Assembly (NCBI GenBank): GCA_963782465.1
Contig: CAWAJR010000004.1
Location: 186,001-250,000, forward strand
Source: JAODBJ01 sp963782465
Lineage (GTDB): Bacteria > Actinomycetota > Acidimicrobiia > IMCC26256 > PALSA-610
Length of the DNA stretch: 64,000 bases
Direction of reading: 5' to 3'
The stretch's first letter is position 1. Every line of letters starts with the position of its first letter. A program made the translations under genes and the position numbers. Of this stretch, positions 17,358 through 28,245 are shown one piece after another. The notes under the pieces were generated by a model. That model did not search any database. It was given only the letters and a program-made list of their open reading frames with translations, and was not told the origin of the DNA.

Positions 17358-20072
17358 TCAGGCGTTGGTGCGGATCGCAGGCCCTTTGAGGCGCTCGTCC
17401 CAATAGGCCAACTCCTCGGACAGCGCCAGCGGCACGCTGCGGGCGAGACGCTCGTGCACGGTGGGATCGATGAAGCGCAGCAGCAACTCGTCGGAGCTGA
17501 CCGGCTCGCCGGTTTCGGCCCGTGCCAGCCGCTCGAGGGCGAGCACTCCGGCGGTTCCCGATCCGGGGTCGATCGTCGCGAACGCGGTCAGCAACTGGGC
17601 GGCGCGTTCCGAGCGCCCCTCCTCGAGCGCCAGCCAGGCGAACGCGACGATGAACTGGGACTCGTCGTAGATCTGAGATCCGAGCGGCCGCCAACGCGCG
17701 AGTTCCGCGAGTTCCGCGGCGCGCCGTTCGATCGGGGCGTGCGTCGCGATGGCCGCGGCGACACCCACCCGCAGCTGCGAGTAGTGCGACACTCCGAGCG
17801 CTCGCGCTTCGGTCAGTTCGGGTCCGCGCGGGAGGCCTCCGGTGTACTCCATCCACAGCAGGTGAGCCAGCGCCGCGTCGTACCCACCCGACCGTGGTGC
17901 CGCCCACCGCAACGCGAGGTGTGCGGCTTCGTGCGCGCCGGCGTAGTCGGGGATGGAGAGCAGCGCCATCGAGCGCGCCAGGGCGATGAACGCCGTCGCG
18001 GAGTCGTGCGCCCGGTCGACGGTCTCGAGCAGCGCGGGGATCAATCCCTCGGTCTCGGCGATCACCGCGCCGGGATCGGCGACGGTCGACCCCATCAACC
18101 GGTACCCGTCGAAGAGCCGTCGACTCGGATCGCCGTCAGGCAGATCGGCGAGCGCGTCGATCGCCGTCTGCACCATGTCGGCCATCTGGAACGTGAACGT
18201 CTGGAGCCACATCTGCGCAACCCACGACGCGGTTCGCCCACTTCGGCTCAGCGCGGCGTGACGCGACCGGAGCTGGCGGACTTCGGCGAGCATCTGGTGA
18301 TGCGCGCCCGGTTCCTCTGGTGAGGTCGCCGAAACGTAGAGGAAGGCGGCGGACTCGATGCGTTCGGCTCGACGAGCAATCGACGCCGCGGATCGTCGCG
18401 TTGTTGCCTCGAGCGCGTTGCGTTCGTTCCAGTCGCAGTACACATCGCTGAAGGCGAGGTAGTCGCGAGCGATCTCCTCGTGATCGGGGACAAGTGCCGA
18501 TTCGAGGGCCAGCTGCGCGGCCTCCGCTTCCCCGTTGCGTTCGAGCTGCCGGCGGCCGAAGGCGCGCATCGACTCGAGCATCCCGAACCCACGCGTCGCG
18601 CGACCACCGGCGACCGCGTGGATCAACGATTTGCCGATGAGCGATTCGAGCCGGTCCGCCGCCGCCAGCAGATCGAGCCCGAGCAGACGAGCAGCCGTCT
18701 CCAACGTGACGGGGCCTGCGCACACCGCGAGCGTTCGCAACGCCTGTTGCTCTTCGGGACCGAGGAGGTCGTACGACCAGGCGATTGCGGCCTCGAGACT
18801 CTGCTGGCGCGGGTCGCGCCGGCGAAGGCCGACGAGGAGCCGGAACCGCTCGTCGAGGTTCGACAGGATCTGTTTCGGCGTCAGCGATCTGATGCGCGCC
18901 GCCGCGAGTTCGATCGCGAGTGGGAGACCGTCGAGCCTGGTGACGATCGCAGCGATCGTGGTGAGTTCGGCGTCGTCGAAGTCCAAGGTGTGGTCCACCG
19001 CGAGCGCCCGCTCGACGAACAACTCCACGGCCGCCGAGGAACGGGAGTCGGTCTTCAACGGAGGAAGCGGCATGACGTGCTCGTCGTCGATGTCCATCAC
19101 GACGCGTGATGTCGCGAGCACCGACACGTTCACGACTTCGACGAGGAGCCGACCGATGAAATCGGCAACCTCGTCGATGACGTGCTCACAGTTGTCGACC
19201 ACCACCAACACCGGCGCGCCGGTGAGCTCGGCGAACAGGTGTTGTTCCGGAGAACGCTCGGGCAGTACCGCTCGGGCGACGCCATCGACGAACGCCGACA
19301 CCACGGAGCCATAGTCGGCCATCTTCGTCAGATCGACGAAGAAGGCGCCTCCGGGGAATCGGGCGCGTGAACGTTCTGCTGCTTCGATTGCGACCCGAGT
19401 CTTGCCGGCGCCGCCCGGGCCGAGCAGGGTGATCAGTCGCCCCGAGTGGATCGCGTCACGAACCAGATCGACATCGTCCTCGCGCCCGATCAGCCGCGTG
19501 CGTTGCTGCGGCAGCGTCGAGCGGAAGTCGCCGAGCGATGCAAGTGGCGCATGATCGTTCTCGAAGCCGGGCACGTCGACCTGGTGCAGCGACCAACGAC
19601 CGTCCAAGTCGCGCAGACGATGCTCGCCGAGCGGTCGCGTCGCATGGGTCACTCCTCCGGCGACTTCGTCCGACACCACGATCTGACCGCCGTGGCCGAC
19701 GCTCATGATGCGGGCGGCTTCGTTCAGTGCCGGCCCGTAGAAGTTCTGATTGCGCTCCTCCGCTTCCCCCATGTGGATGCCGATACGAACGGCAAGCCCA
19801 CCATCGACGGTCCAGGGGTGCGCGCGGATGAGCTGCTGGACCTCGACCGCCGCGTCGACCGCCGCGTGGCGGGTCGAGAAGGCCACGCCGAAGGAATCGC
19901 CGGCGGCCGAAAAGACTCGACCGCCGCGTTCAGCGAACACCGACCGGCAGATGTCGTCGTGCACCGCGAGATCCACGCGCATCCTGTCGGCCTGCTCGGC
20001 CCACAGCGCCGTTGATCCGACGATGTCCGTGAAGAGGAAGACCCCCACCGTCTGACCCGTCACGATCACCAT
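17358..20072 (-). CDS. Class III nucleotide cyclase fused to a STAND ATPase regulator
   Basis: A 904-residue protein. Residues 10-170 are a class III cyclase domain: metal aspartates Asp16 (FTDIVGS) and Asp59 (AAGDSFGVAF), and transition-state residues Asn117 and Arg121 (GPALNEAARI). The usual adenine-selecting lysine before the GD is a small residue here, so substrate is uncertain. Residues about 190-480 are a STAND/NB-ARC-like ATPase with Walker A GPGGAGKT (218-225), Walker B LVVVDNCEH and the GLPLAIELAAARI motif. The rest is a helical, TPR-like sensor region without a DNA-binding domain. Such fusions are abundant in actinobacteria and are thought to couple ligand sensing to signalling; no target is known. 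Confidence 0.9.
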   Translation of the reverse strand: MVIVTGQTVGVFLFTDIVGSTALWAEQADRMRVDLAVHDDICRSVFAERGGRVFSAAGDSFGVAFSTRHAAVDAAVEVQQLIRAHPWTVDGGLAVRIGIHMGEAEERNQNFYGPALNEAARIMSVGHGGQIVVSDEVAGGVTHATRPLGEHRLRDLDGRWSLHQVDVPGFENDHAPLASLGDFRSTLPQQRTRLIGREDDVDLVRDAIHSGRLITLLGPGGAGKTRVAIEAAERSRARFPGGAFFVDLTKMADYGSVVSAFVDGVARAVLPERSPEQHLFAELTGAPVLVVVDNCEHVIDEVADFIGRLLVEVVNVSVLATSRVVMDIDDEHVMPLPPLKTDSRSSAAVELFVERALAVDHTLDFDDAELTTIAAIVTRLDGLPLAIELAAARIRSLTPKQILSNLDERFRLLVGLRRRDPRQQSLEAAIAWSYDLLGPEEQQALRTLAVCAGPVTLETAARLLGLDLLAAADRLESLIGKSLIHAVAGGRATRGFGMLESMRAFGRRQLERNGEAEAAQLALESALVPDHEEIARDYLAFSDVYCDWNERNALEATTRRSAASIARRAERIESAAFLYVSATSPEEPGAHHQMLAEVRQLRSRHAALSRSGRTASWVAQMWLQTFTFQMADMVQTAIDALADLPDGDPSRRLFDGYRLMGSTVADPGAVIAETEGLIPALLETVDRAHDSATAFIALARSMALLSIPDYAGAHEAAHLALRWAAPRSGGYDAALAHLLWMEYTGGLPRGPELTEARALGVSHYSQLRVGVAAAIATHAPIERRAAELAELARWRPLGSQIYDESQFIVAFAWLALEEGRSERAAQLLTAFATIDPGSGTAGVLALERLARAETGEPVSSDELLLRFIDPTVHERLARSVPLALSEELAYWDERLKGPAIRTNA

Positions 20073-20093
20073 CTCAACACCCCCTCGCCTCGA

Positions 20094-20118
20094 AGGCCCG
20101 GCCTTGACGGCCGGGCCT
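20094..20118 (-). terminator. Hairpin terminator after the 20147 gene
   Basis: AGGCCCGGCC and GGCCGGGCCT form perfect 10-bp arms around a 5-nt loop between the stop of the 20147-20782 gene and the start of the cyclase gene, both on the minus strand. It separates the two as transcription units. Confidence 0.5.
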
Positions 20119-20146
20119 CCTCTTGCAAACGCTCAACCGTGCGTGA

Positions 20147-20782
20147 TCAGGCCACGCGTCGGCTGATCACCTGCGTGCTCAAGCCCGCGATCCAGGTCCC
20201 GGCGTTGTCGTCGAGCAGCTTGGCGAAGCCCGGGTCCGACGCCAACGCCTCGCTCGCAGCCTCCACCTCATCGATCGTGTCGTAGAGGGCGACCCAACCG
20301 ACCTCGCCGTAGACACCGGTCTGCGCGATGCCGAAGGAAGTGGGGCGGCCCGTGATGGCCTTCGCTCGCGTCGCGATCTCGACGCCGAGCGCGACGCCGG
20401 TGGCGGAGGCCCCTGGCGCGATGACGGCTCGCACGACCGTTGAGTACTGCGCGCTCGCGACACCATCGGTGTCGGCATGCACCAGGCGCACGAGGGCGTC
20501 GACCGGTGCGGCACCGTCGGTGTAGCTCGTCCCCTCTTCGACGAGGTCGAGGTAACCGGCGTCGGCGAGGAGCTTGTCCTGCAGTACCGCGATCGTCGAA
20601 AGGTGCTCGACCGCAGAGGTCCAGGTCAGCCGGCCGACGTCGGGCGACATGACCGTCGTCCAGAGCCGTACCGGCGTCTCGGAGATGCCGTTGACCTTCT
20701 CGGTCATCTTGACCGACCAGGCCGTTGCATCGAGCACATTTCCGCGACCGAGTCGCACGGAGCGGGTGAAGAGAAACGTCAT
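20147..20782 (-). CDS. Uncharacterised 211-residue protein
   Basis: ATG at 20782 with an AAGGGGG-like ribosome binding site 10 bp upstream opens a 211-residue frame: MTFLFTRSVRLGRGN, WSVKMTEKVNGISETPVRLWTT, and a second half with YGEVGWVALYDTIDEVEAASEAL and DPGFAKLLDDNAGTW. The two halves look like a duplicated ferredoxin-like (dimeric alpha-beta barrel, NIPSNAP- or ABM-like) fold, each with a x-LWxTVMSPDV or GEVGWVALYDT strand. No catalytic residues recognised. It lies between the cyclase-STAND gene and the divergent SARP-STAND gene, so one of them may control it. Confidence 0.75.
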   Translation of the reverse strand: MTFLFTRSVRLGRGNVLDATAWSVKMTEKVNGISETPVRLWTTVMSPDVGRLTWTSAVEHLSTIAVLQDKLLADAGYLDLVEEGTSYTDGAAPVDALVRLVHADTDGVASAQYSTVVRAVIAPGASATGVALGVEIATRAKAITGRPTSFGIAQTGVYGEVGWVALYDTIDEVEAASEALASDPGFAKLLDDNAGTWIAGLSTQVISRRVA

Positions 20783-20903
20783 GGGATGGGACCCCCTTGG
20801 GGTTGCGACGGCCGGCGCGACGCCGGCTCGACGCCCATCCAACTTCCGTTGTGTTACAGGCCCGTCCCACCTGTCGTAGGGTGCCCGTGAAGAGGGTGGG
20901 GCG

Positions 20904-23900
20904 ATGGATCTACGGGTGCTCGGACCGCTGCAGGTGGTGGGCGACGACGGGCGTTGCATTGCGGTCGCGAGCCGTGCGCAGTGCCGGCTGCTGAGCCGTC
21001 TCGCCGTCGATGCCCACTCGGTGGTTCGTGCCGCGGTCCTCGAGGACGACCTCGGGCTCACGGCGAGCGCGCTGCGAACGTCCGTCAGCCGGCTGCGAGT
21101 CGTCATCGGCGCGGACCACGTCGTCACGTCGCCGCTGGGTTACGAGCTGCGGCCCACTCGCTTCGACGTCGCCGACTTCGAAGCGCATCTCGCGCGGGCA
21201 CGCGAGGCTCCGGCAACCGAGGCGACCGCCGAGGTCGAGGTCGCGCTCGGGCTCTGGTCGGGCGACGCGTTCGCCGACGTGGCCGACGAGCCGTGGGCGA
21301 TCACCGAAGTCGCGCGGCTCACCGAGCTCCGAGCGGGCGCGATCGAAGACCTGGTCGAGCGGCTGCTCGACGCGGGTGAGGCATCGCTCGCGCTCGCCAC
21401 CCTCGAGCCGCACCTCGCGGCGCACCCGTTCCGAGAGGCCGCGCGGGTCCTCCAACTGCGCGGGCTGGTCGCGCTCGGGCGGCGAACGGATGCACTGCGC
21501 GCGTTCCAGGCGCATCGACGTCTTCTCGTCGACGAGGTCGGCACCGAACCGTCACCGGAGCTCGCGGCGCTCGACCGTGCCATCGCCAGTGGCCAAACCC
21601 TCGAGTGGCCGCGGCGCGAGGGAGCGACCCGTCGGCCCTCGTTGCGCGCGCCGCGGTTGCCCACGCCCCTCAGCTCGTTCGTCGGGCGTCGCGAGGAGCT
21701 GGGCGCGGTCGCACCGTTGATCCGCGCGCATCGACTGGTGACGCTCACCGGCGCCGGCGGGTGCGGCAAGACCCGCCTCGCGCTCGAGCTCGCGTCCCGC
21801 TCGATCGCCGACCATCCCGGCGGGGTGTGGTGGATCGAGTTGAGCCAGGTCGATGATGCCATTCGCCTGGCCGACCAGGTCGCGCTGGCGGCCGGCCTGG
21901 CGCCGTGGGGCGGCGGCGATCTCGTTGCCTCGCTCCGCGAGCTGATCGATGGCCGCGGTCCGGCACTCGTCGTGCTCGACAACGCCGAGCACCTCATCAC
22001 CGCGGTCGCAGCTCTCGTCGAAGTGCTCGCAACGAGGTGCTCCGACGTCCACGTGTTGGTGACGAGTCGCGAGCCGCTCGCACTGGCCGGCGAGGTGTGC
22101 TGGCAAGTTCCTTCGTTGTCGGCGGCACGGCCCGCGGCCGACCGCGGCGATCTCGAGGCCTCCGACAGCGCGCGCCTCTTCCTCGAGCGGGCGCGCGCCG
22201 CGCGCCCCGGTCTCGTGGTCGAGGGTCCCGACGTCGAGCACGTGGTCGCCATCTGCGACGGTCTCGACGGCCTGCCGCTAGCGCTCGAACTCGCGGCGGC
22301 CCAGACCCGGGCACTGCCACTCGCCCGCGTCGCCGGCGGCGTCGATGACGCGCTCCGATGGTTCGGCCGCGACACGCACTCGCCCCTCGCGCGCCACCAG
22401 ACGCTGCATGCCTCGATCGCGTGGAGCGTCGATCTCGTCGGCGCGGCCGATCGGTCGCTGCTGACGCGGCTCGCCACGTTCCGCGGGTCGTTCACGCTCG
22501 ACGCGGCGTTGGCGGTCGGCGCGTCCGGCGAGCGTGAGCCCGACGAGGTGCTCGTCGCGCTGAGCCGGCTGGTCGACAGCAGCCTGCTGCAGCTCGCAGA
22601 TGCGTCCGGCCGCTACCGGATGCTCAGCACGGTGCGGCAGTTCTGTGTCCGGCGGGCGCGCGGTTCGGCAGATCTCGAGCAGGCTCGTGCCGCGCACTGC
22701 ACGTACGTGGCGCGCTGGTGCACCGAAGTCGGTGACGGCCGGCACGGGATCGAACGCGGGCTCTTCCTGCGCGATATGCCCGACGTGGTGGCGGCGATGG
22801 CGTGGGCTCGCAAGCGTGCACCGCTCGACGCCCTGCAGATGTGCGCAGGGCTGGCGTCCGTGCGCAGCGCGCTCGGTTACCACGCCGACCTGACGGAAAC
22901 GTGGGCGTGGCTGATGGCGTTCGACCGCGGCGGTCCGCACGCTGCCGCGTGGGCGACCGCAGTCGCGGCGCTCATGGCGTCGGCGACGGCGATCGGAGCC
23001 GACATCACGGGTCTCGCCGATGCAGTGGCCGCGCGCCTGCCGGTGGAAGACCGCCGGGCGCGAGGGTGGCTCGAGCGCGGCGCGGCCATGCTCCCCGCGT
23101 ACCGAGGTGACCTCGTTCCCATCGGCGCGTACGCCGACCGGATCGTCGCCGACGAGGACGACGTCGAGAGCTCGATCTACGTCGGTTTTTGCGCGTACAT
23201 GCTCGCGCTCACCGGCCAGTTGGACGAGTGCGATCGTCGCGTCGACCAACTCCGTCGCGTGACGCGCCGCCAGCGAGCGCGCTTCGAGGTCGACACGGTG
23301 GGCAACGGTTTCGCGGCGGCGATCCTCACGTCGACGACGCGAGGCGACCTCCGCGGCGCGGCGCGCCTCGCCGGCGGCGCGGTCCCGGACGACCCCGCCT
23401 TCTCGATGACCGCGGCCGCGGCCATCGCCCACGTCGGTTTGTTCGCGGTTGACCCGACGCTGCTTCAGCGCGCGGTCGACTGGTCGCGTCGCGGGACCAT
23501 CCCAATCCTGCGCTTCCTCCCGACACTCATCGCCTGTTGCGGCGCGCTCCTCGACGACGACGTTCTCGAAGCGGCCGACCTGGCGGAGCGCTACTGGCAC
23601 GAGGCGGCGCCGGTTCCGGTGTCGCGGGTGCATGCCGTTCCGGTCCTCACCGTCGCGCTCCTGGCGGCGGGTCGCGCCCACGTGCTCAACACCGTGACGA
23701 CCGACGCCGCCGAGCTCGTCGCCGAAATGGGCGACGCGCCGCTGCTGCATGCCGCGCTCCACCAGAGCCGCGCGCAGCTCGCACTCCACGAAGGCCGCGC
23801 GGGCGCCGTTGCGGGACACGCGCGGGAACTTCTCGATCTCGCCACCAGGTCAGGGTTCCGGTTGCAGGCCGTCGACGCGCTCGAGTTGCTCGTCGCGGCG

Positions 23901-24002
23901 GACCGGGCGGGCGACCCGGCATCGAGGTTGCAGCTCGAAGAAGCCGCGCGCCGCGAACGGGCGACGCTCGGCTATCGCTTCTCGATGCTCCCGCGAGCCT
24001 GA
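20904..24002 (+). CDS. SARP-type regulator with BTAD and STAND ATPase domains
   Basis: A 1,032-residue transcription factor. Residues 1-95 are an OmpR-like winged helix (MDLRVLGPLQVV, then LRTSVSRLRVVIGADHVVT); 97-245 are the bacterial transcriptional activation (BTAD) domain (FEAHLARARE, LATLEPHLAAHPFREAARVLQLRGLVALGR). After the linker TPLSSFVGRREEL comes a STAND ATPase with Walker A GAGGCGKT (283-290), Walker B LVVLDNAEH (355-363) and GLPLALELAA, then a long helical repeat region. SARPs usually activate specialised-metabolism genes. No biosynthetic cluster is adjacent; the nearest candidate target is the divergent 20147 gene, 121 bp away. Confidence 0.92.
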   Translation: MDLRVLGPLQVVGDDGRCIAVASRAQCRLLSRLAVDAHSVVRAAVLEDDLGLTASALRTSVSRLRVVIGADHVVTSPLGYELRPTRFDVADFEAHLARAREAPATEATAEVEVALGLWSGDAFADVADEPWAITEVARLTELRAGAIEDLVERLLDAGEASLALATLEPHLAAHPFREAARVLQLRGLVALGRRTDALRAFQAHRRLLVDEVGTEPSPELAALDRAIASGQTLEWPRREGATRRPSLRAPRLPTPLSSFVGRREELGAVAPLIRAHRLVTLTGAGGCGKTRLALELASRSIADHPGGVWWIELSQVDDAIRLADQVALAAGLAPWGGGDLVASLRELIDGRGPALVVLDNAEHLITAVAALVEVLATRCSDVHVLVTSREPLALAGEVCWQVPSLSAARPAADRGDLEASDSARLFLERARAARPGLVVEGPDVEHVVAICDGLDGLPLALELAAAQTRALPLARVAGGVDDALRWFGRDTHSPLARHQTLHASIAWSVDLVGAADRSLLTRLATFRGSFTLDAALAVGASGEREPDEVLVALSRLVDSSLLQLADASGRYRMLSTVRQFCVRRARGSADLEQARAAHCTYVARWCTEVGDGRHGIERGLFLRDMPDVVAAMAWARKRAPLDALQMCAGLASVRSALGYHADLTETWAWLMAFDRGGPHAAAWATAVAALMASATAIGADITGLADAVAARLPVEDRRARGWLERGAAMLPAYRGDLVPIGAYADRIVADEDDVESSIYVGFCAYMLALTGQLDECDRRVDQLRRVTRRQRARFEVDTVGNGFAAAILTSTTRGDLRGAARLAGGAVPDDPAFSMTAAAAIAHVGLFAVDPTLLQRAVDWSRRGTIPILRFLPTLIACCGALLDDDVLEAADLAERYWHEAAPVPVSRVHAVPVLTVALLAAGRAHVLNTVTTDAAELVAEMGDAPLLHAALHQSRAQLALHEGRAGAVAGHARELLDLATRSGFRLQAVDALELLVAADRAGDPASRLQLEEAARRERATLGYRFSMLPRA

Positions 24003-24158
24003 ACGCGAAGCCGGCCTTCGACCTACGGAACAATCCTCTCATAAGGGTCTTACTGCTCTGGGAGTGCGGCCACGCTCGGCGTTCGCTGAGAAGGTCGCTC
24101 CTCGCCGAGTGCCGAGGCACCCGAGCGGGCGCGGGCGACGCGACCGTGGGAGGCCGGC

Positions 24159-27100
24159 ATGCGAGGCGGGACCGCAAACGTCGCTCGTGGGTTGCATTTC
24201 GGACGTGGCCGTTGGCTGATCCGGCATCTCGTGCTGCCGATCGCGCTGTTGGTGGCGTCGCCTTGGGTCGCGCTGGGGCTGACGCCCGGTACCGCGGCCG
24301 CGTCGGGGGCCGGGACGATCACGTCGTACCCGGGCGTCAGTGGCCCGCACGAGATCACCGCCGGCCCCGACGGCGCGCTGTGGTTCACCAATTTCTCCAA
24401 CGACTCGATCGGGCGGATCACGGTCTCCGGAACCGTCACCGGTTTCACCGGCGCGGGGATCAGCTACCCGTACGGGATCACCACTGGGCCTGACGGCGCG
24501 CTGTGGTTCACCAACTACGGGAACAACTCGATCGGGCGCATCACCACCAGCGGAACCGTCACCAACTACACCGGCACCGGGATCAGCCACCCGTACCAGA
24601 TCACGGCCGGACCCGACGACAGGTTGTGGTTCACCAACAACGGGAACAACTCGATCGGGCGCATCACCACCAGCGGAACCGTCACCAATTACACCGGCAC
24701 CGGCATCAACGCCCCGATGGGGATCACGGCCGGGCCCGACGACAGGTTGTGGTTCACCAACAACGGCAACAACTCGATCGGGCGCATCACCACCAGCGGA
24801 ACCGTCACCAACTACACGGGCACCGGCATCGACCATCCGAACGACATCACCGCCGGGCCCGAAGGTGCGCTGTGGTTCACCAATTTCGGCAACGGCAATG
24901 CCGCGCTCGGGTCGATCGGGCGGATCACCACTTCCGGGACGGTCGCCAGCTTCCCCAACCTGACCATCCACCCGCAGGACATCGCGGCCGGGCCGACGGC
25001 GCGCTGTGGTTCACGAACTACGGCAACGACATGATCGGGCGCATCACCACGGCCGGGTCGGCCGACGAGTACACCAACGCGACGATCAGCGGCCCAGATG
25101 GGATCGCGGCCGGCGCCGACGGCGCCTTGTGGTTCACCAACCTCGGTGATAATTCGATCGGGCGGATCACGACCGCCGGCGCCGTCGCCGCGTTCCCGGG
25201 CCTGATCAACGGCCCCGTCGGCATCGCGGCCGGCGCCGACGGTGCCCTGTGGTTCACCAACTACACCGACGACTCCATCGGGCGCATCACCACGACCGGG
25301 ACTGTCACTCGCTACACCGGTACCGGGATCGACCACCCCTTCGGGATCACGGCCGGGCCCGACGGCGCGCTGTGGTTCACCAACTTGTACAACGATTCGA
25401 TCGGGCGCATCACGACGTCGGGGACGGTCACCAACTACACCGGCACCGGCATCGACGGCCCTTACGGGATCACGACGGGCTCCGACGGCGCGCTGTGGTT
25501 CACGAATACCTACAACGATTCGATCGGGCGCATCAGCACCAGCGGAACCGTCACCAACTACACCGGCACCGGGATCCGCTACCCGGACGGCATCGCGGCC
25601 GGGGCCGACGGTGCGCTGTGGTTCGCGAACAACGGCAACAACTCGATCGGGCGCATCAGTACCAGCGGGACCGTCACCAACTACACCGGCACCGGGATCA
25701 ACGGCCCGAGCGGGATCACCGCCGGCCCGGACGGAGCCTTGTGGTTCACCAATCAAAACAACAATCCGCCTTCGATCGGGCGCATCACCACCGGCGGGAC
25801 GGTGACCAACTACACCGGCACCGGGATCAGCAGCCCGGGCGCGATCGCAGCCGGTCCGGACGGAGCGTTGTGGTTCGCCAACAGCTACAGCGTGTCGACC
25901 GGGTACGACGCCTCGATCGGGCGGATCACCACCGGCGGCACGGTGACGAACTTCAGCGGTGGCGGCGGTGCGAACGGCATCGCGGCCGGTCCCGACGGCG
26001 ACCTCTGGTTCACCGGCAACAACGCGATCGGTCGGATCAGCACCGGGACGGTGTCGGCGTCGGTCTCGACCGTCAGCGCCGGTCCCGGATCGGTGCCGGC
26101 CGACGGCTCGACGCACTCGACGATCACCGTCGTGCTGAAGGATGGCCACGGCATCGCGGTCCCGGGCAAGACGGTGGCACTGGGCCAGGGCGGAGGCCAC
26201 TCGGTGATTTCGGCGGCGAGCGGGCCGTCCGACAGTTCCGGTCGCGTGACCTTCACGGTCACGGACACCGTCGTCGAGAACGTCACCTACACGGCCACCG
26301 ACGCCACCGACGGTCTGACGGTGGCGCAGACTGCGGGTGTCGGCTTCACCGTCGGTCCGGCATCGGCGGCCCAGTCGACGCTGAACGCCAGTCCCGGCTC
26401 CGTACCGGCCGACGGTTCCTCGCACGCAACGATCACCGTGACGCTGAAGGACGCGAGTGGTCGTGCGGTGCCGGGCAAGAACGTCACGCTCGCCCAGGGG
26501 GGCCGCCACTCGATCATCTCCGCGCCCAGCGGGCCCTCTGACAGCAACGGTCGCGTGACCTTCACCGTGACCGACACGACGGCCGAGGCCGTGACCTACA
26601 CGGCCACCGACACCACCGACGCCGTGCAGATGAGCGCGACGGCTGCGGTGTCGTTCACACCCGTCCCGGCTGCGCCGCTCTTCACGGGGAAGAGCCCGCC
26701 GCTCACCACGACGATCGGTTCCCCGTACAGCTACGCCTTCTCGGCCACGGGATACCCGGCACCGACCTTCGCGCTGGCAGCCGGCGCGCCCGACTGGCTG
26801 TCGGTGAACGCGACGACCGGCGTCGTGTCGGGCACGCCGCCGACAGGCACCGACAGCTTCGCCTACCGCGTGATCGCGTCCAACGGGGTGATGCCCGACG
26901 CCGCCGCGGGCCCTTCACCGTCGCAGTCGTCAAGCGAACGCAGACGGTGTCGTTCACGTCGACCGCACCGAAGCGCGCGCTGGTGGGCGGCACGTACAAC
27001 GTGACTGCCACGGCCAGTTCGGGATTGACGGTCGCGCTCTCCATCGACACGACCTCGACCGGTGTATGCACCTTGTCCGGCAACACGGTGAGCTTCGCGG

Positions 27101-28203
27101 CCATCGGCACGTGCCGGATCGACGCGAACCAGGCGGGCGACGCCACCTTCGCTCCGGCGGCGCAGGCGTACCAATCGATCGCGGTCGGGGTCGTGCCCAA
27201 GGCACCGACGAACGTCCGCGCGTCGGCATCTGACTCGAGTGCTTCGGTGACGTGGGTTGCGCCGACGAACAACGTTTCGCCCGTGACGAGCTACACGCTG
27301 ATGACGTCGGCGGGGAAGACGACAAAGGTGTCCGCGACGCATGCGACCGTGACCGGGCTCGCCCCCGGCACGTACACCTTCACGGTGCGCGCGACGAACG
27401 CGTTCGGCACCGGGCCCTGGTCGGTGGCCTCGAATGCCGTCAGGATCGTGAAGCCGCCGGCCGCGGCACGGTCGGGCTACTGGATGCTCGGCAGCGACGG
27501 GAAGGTGTACGCGTTCGGTAGTGCTGTCAACTACGGCAGCGCGCCGAGTGGTGCGGTCGCGATCGCGCCGCGGCTCGACGGGCGCGGGTACTGGATCGTC
27601 GACGCGGTCGGGAACGTCGCGCACTTCGGCGCCGCGGGCGACCACGGAGGCCGGCCGGCACTGCGATCCGGTGAAGTCGTCAGCACGATCTCGGCGACGC
27701 CATCGGGCAACGGGTACTGGCTCTTCACCAACCGCGGACGCGCGTTCGCGTACGGCGACGCGCAACTCCACGGCGACATGTCTGCCGTGACGCTGAACGG
27801 TCCCGTCATCGCTTCGGTCGCGACGCCGACCGGTCGCGGCTACTACATGGTCGGGTCGGACGGTGGCGTATTCAGCTTCGGCGACGCTCGCTTCCACGGC
27901 TCCACCGGCAACATGCGGCTCAACAAGCCGATCGTCGGGATCTCACCCACGCCGAGCAACGCGGGCTACTGGCTCGTCGCGTCGGATGGCGGTGTATTCG
28001 CCTTCAGCGCGCCGTTCCGCGGTTCGATGGGGAACGTGCGGTTGAACAAACCGGTGAACGGGCTCGTCGCGTACGGCAACGGTTACCTGATGGTCGCCTC
28101 GGACGGTGGCGTGTTCGACTTCTCGAACAAACCCTTCGCCGGAAGCCTCGGCGACCACCCACCGACCGCGCCGATCATCGGCATCGCGGCGTTCGGCACC
28201 TGA
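24159..28203 (+). CDS. Giant secreted Vgb-like double propeller / Ig-like / Fn3 / GYW-repeat protein (frame-broken twice)
   Basis: Read across two breaks this is about 1,348 residues. A signal peptide (HLVLPIALLVASPWVALGL, cut after TAAA) is followed by 14 repeats of about 42 residues with GPDGALWFTN and NSIGRITTSGTVTNYTGTGI, like the seven-bladed propeller of virginiamycin B lyase but twice over. Then two Ig-like domains (SVPADGSTHSTITVVLKDG and a near copy), a putative-Ig domain (TTIGSPYSYAFSATGYPAP), a Ig-like domain, an Fn3 domain (APTNVRASASDSSASVTW) and a C-terminal propeller of GYW-DGGVF-FGDA repeats. Breaks are at GGGCC 24990-24994 and GGGCCC 26908-26913; one added C at each restores frame. 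The Vgb catalytic residues are not confirmable by eye. A surface role is inferred. Confidence 0.85.
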
Positions 28204-28245
28204 CCCGAGCCCATACGCCCGGACGCAAGTTGGACGGCGGGTGTG

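Noticed and set aside
24350..26060. CRISPR-like array from the short DNA repeats in the Vgb-like gene
   Set aside because: The repeats are in-frame protein repeats of about 126 bp with divergent copies, not short identical repeats with unique spacers.
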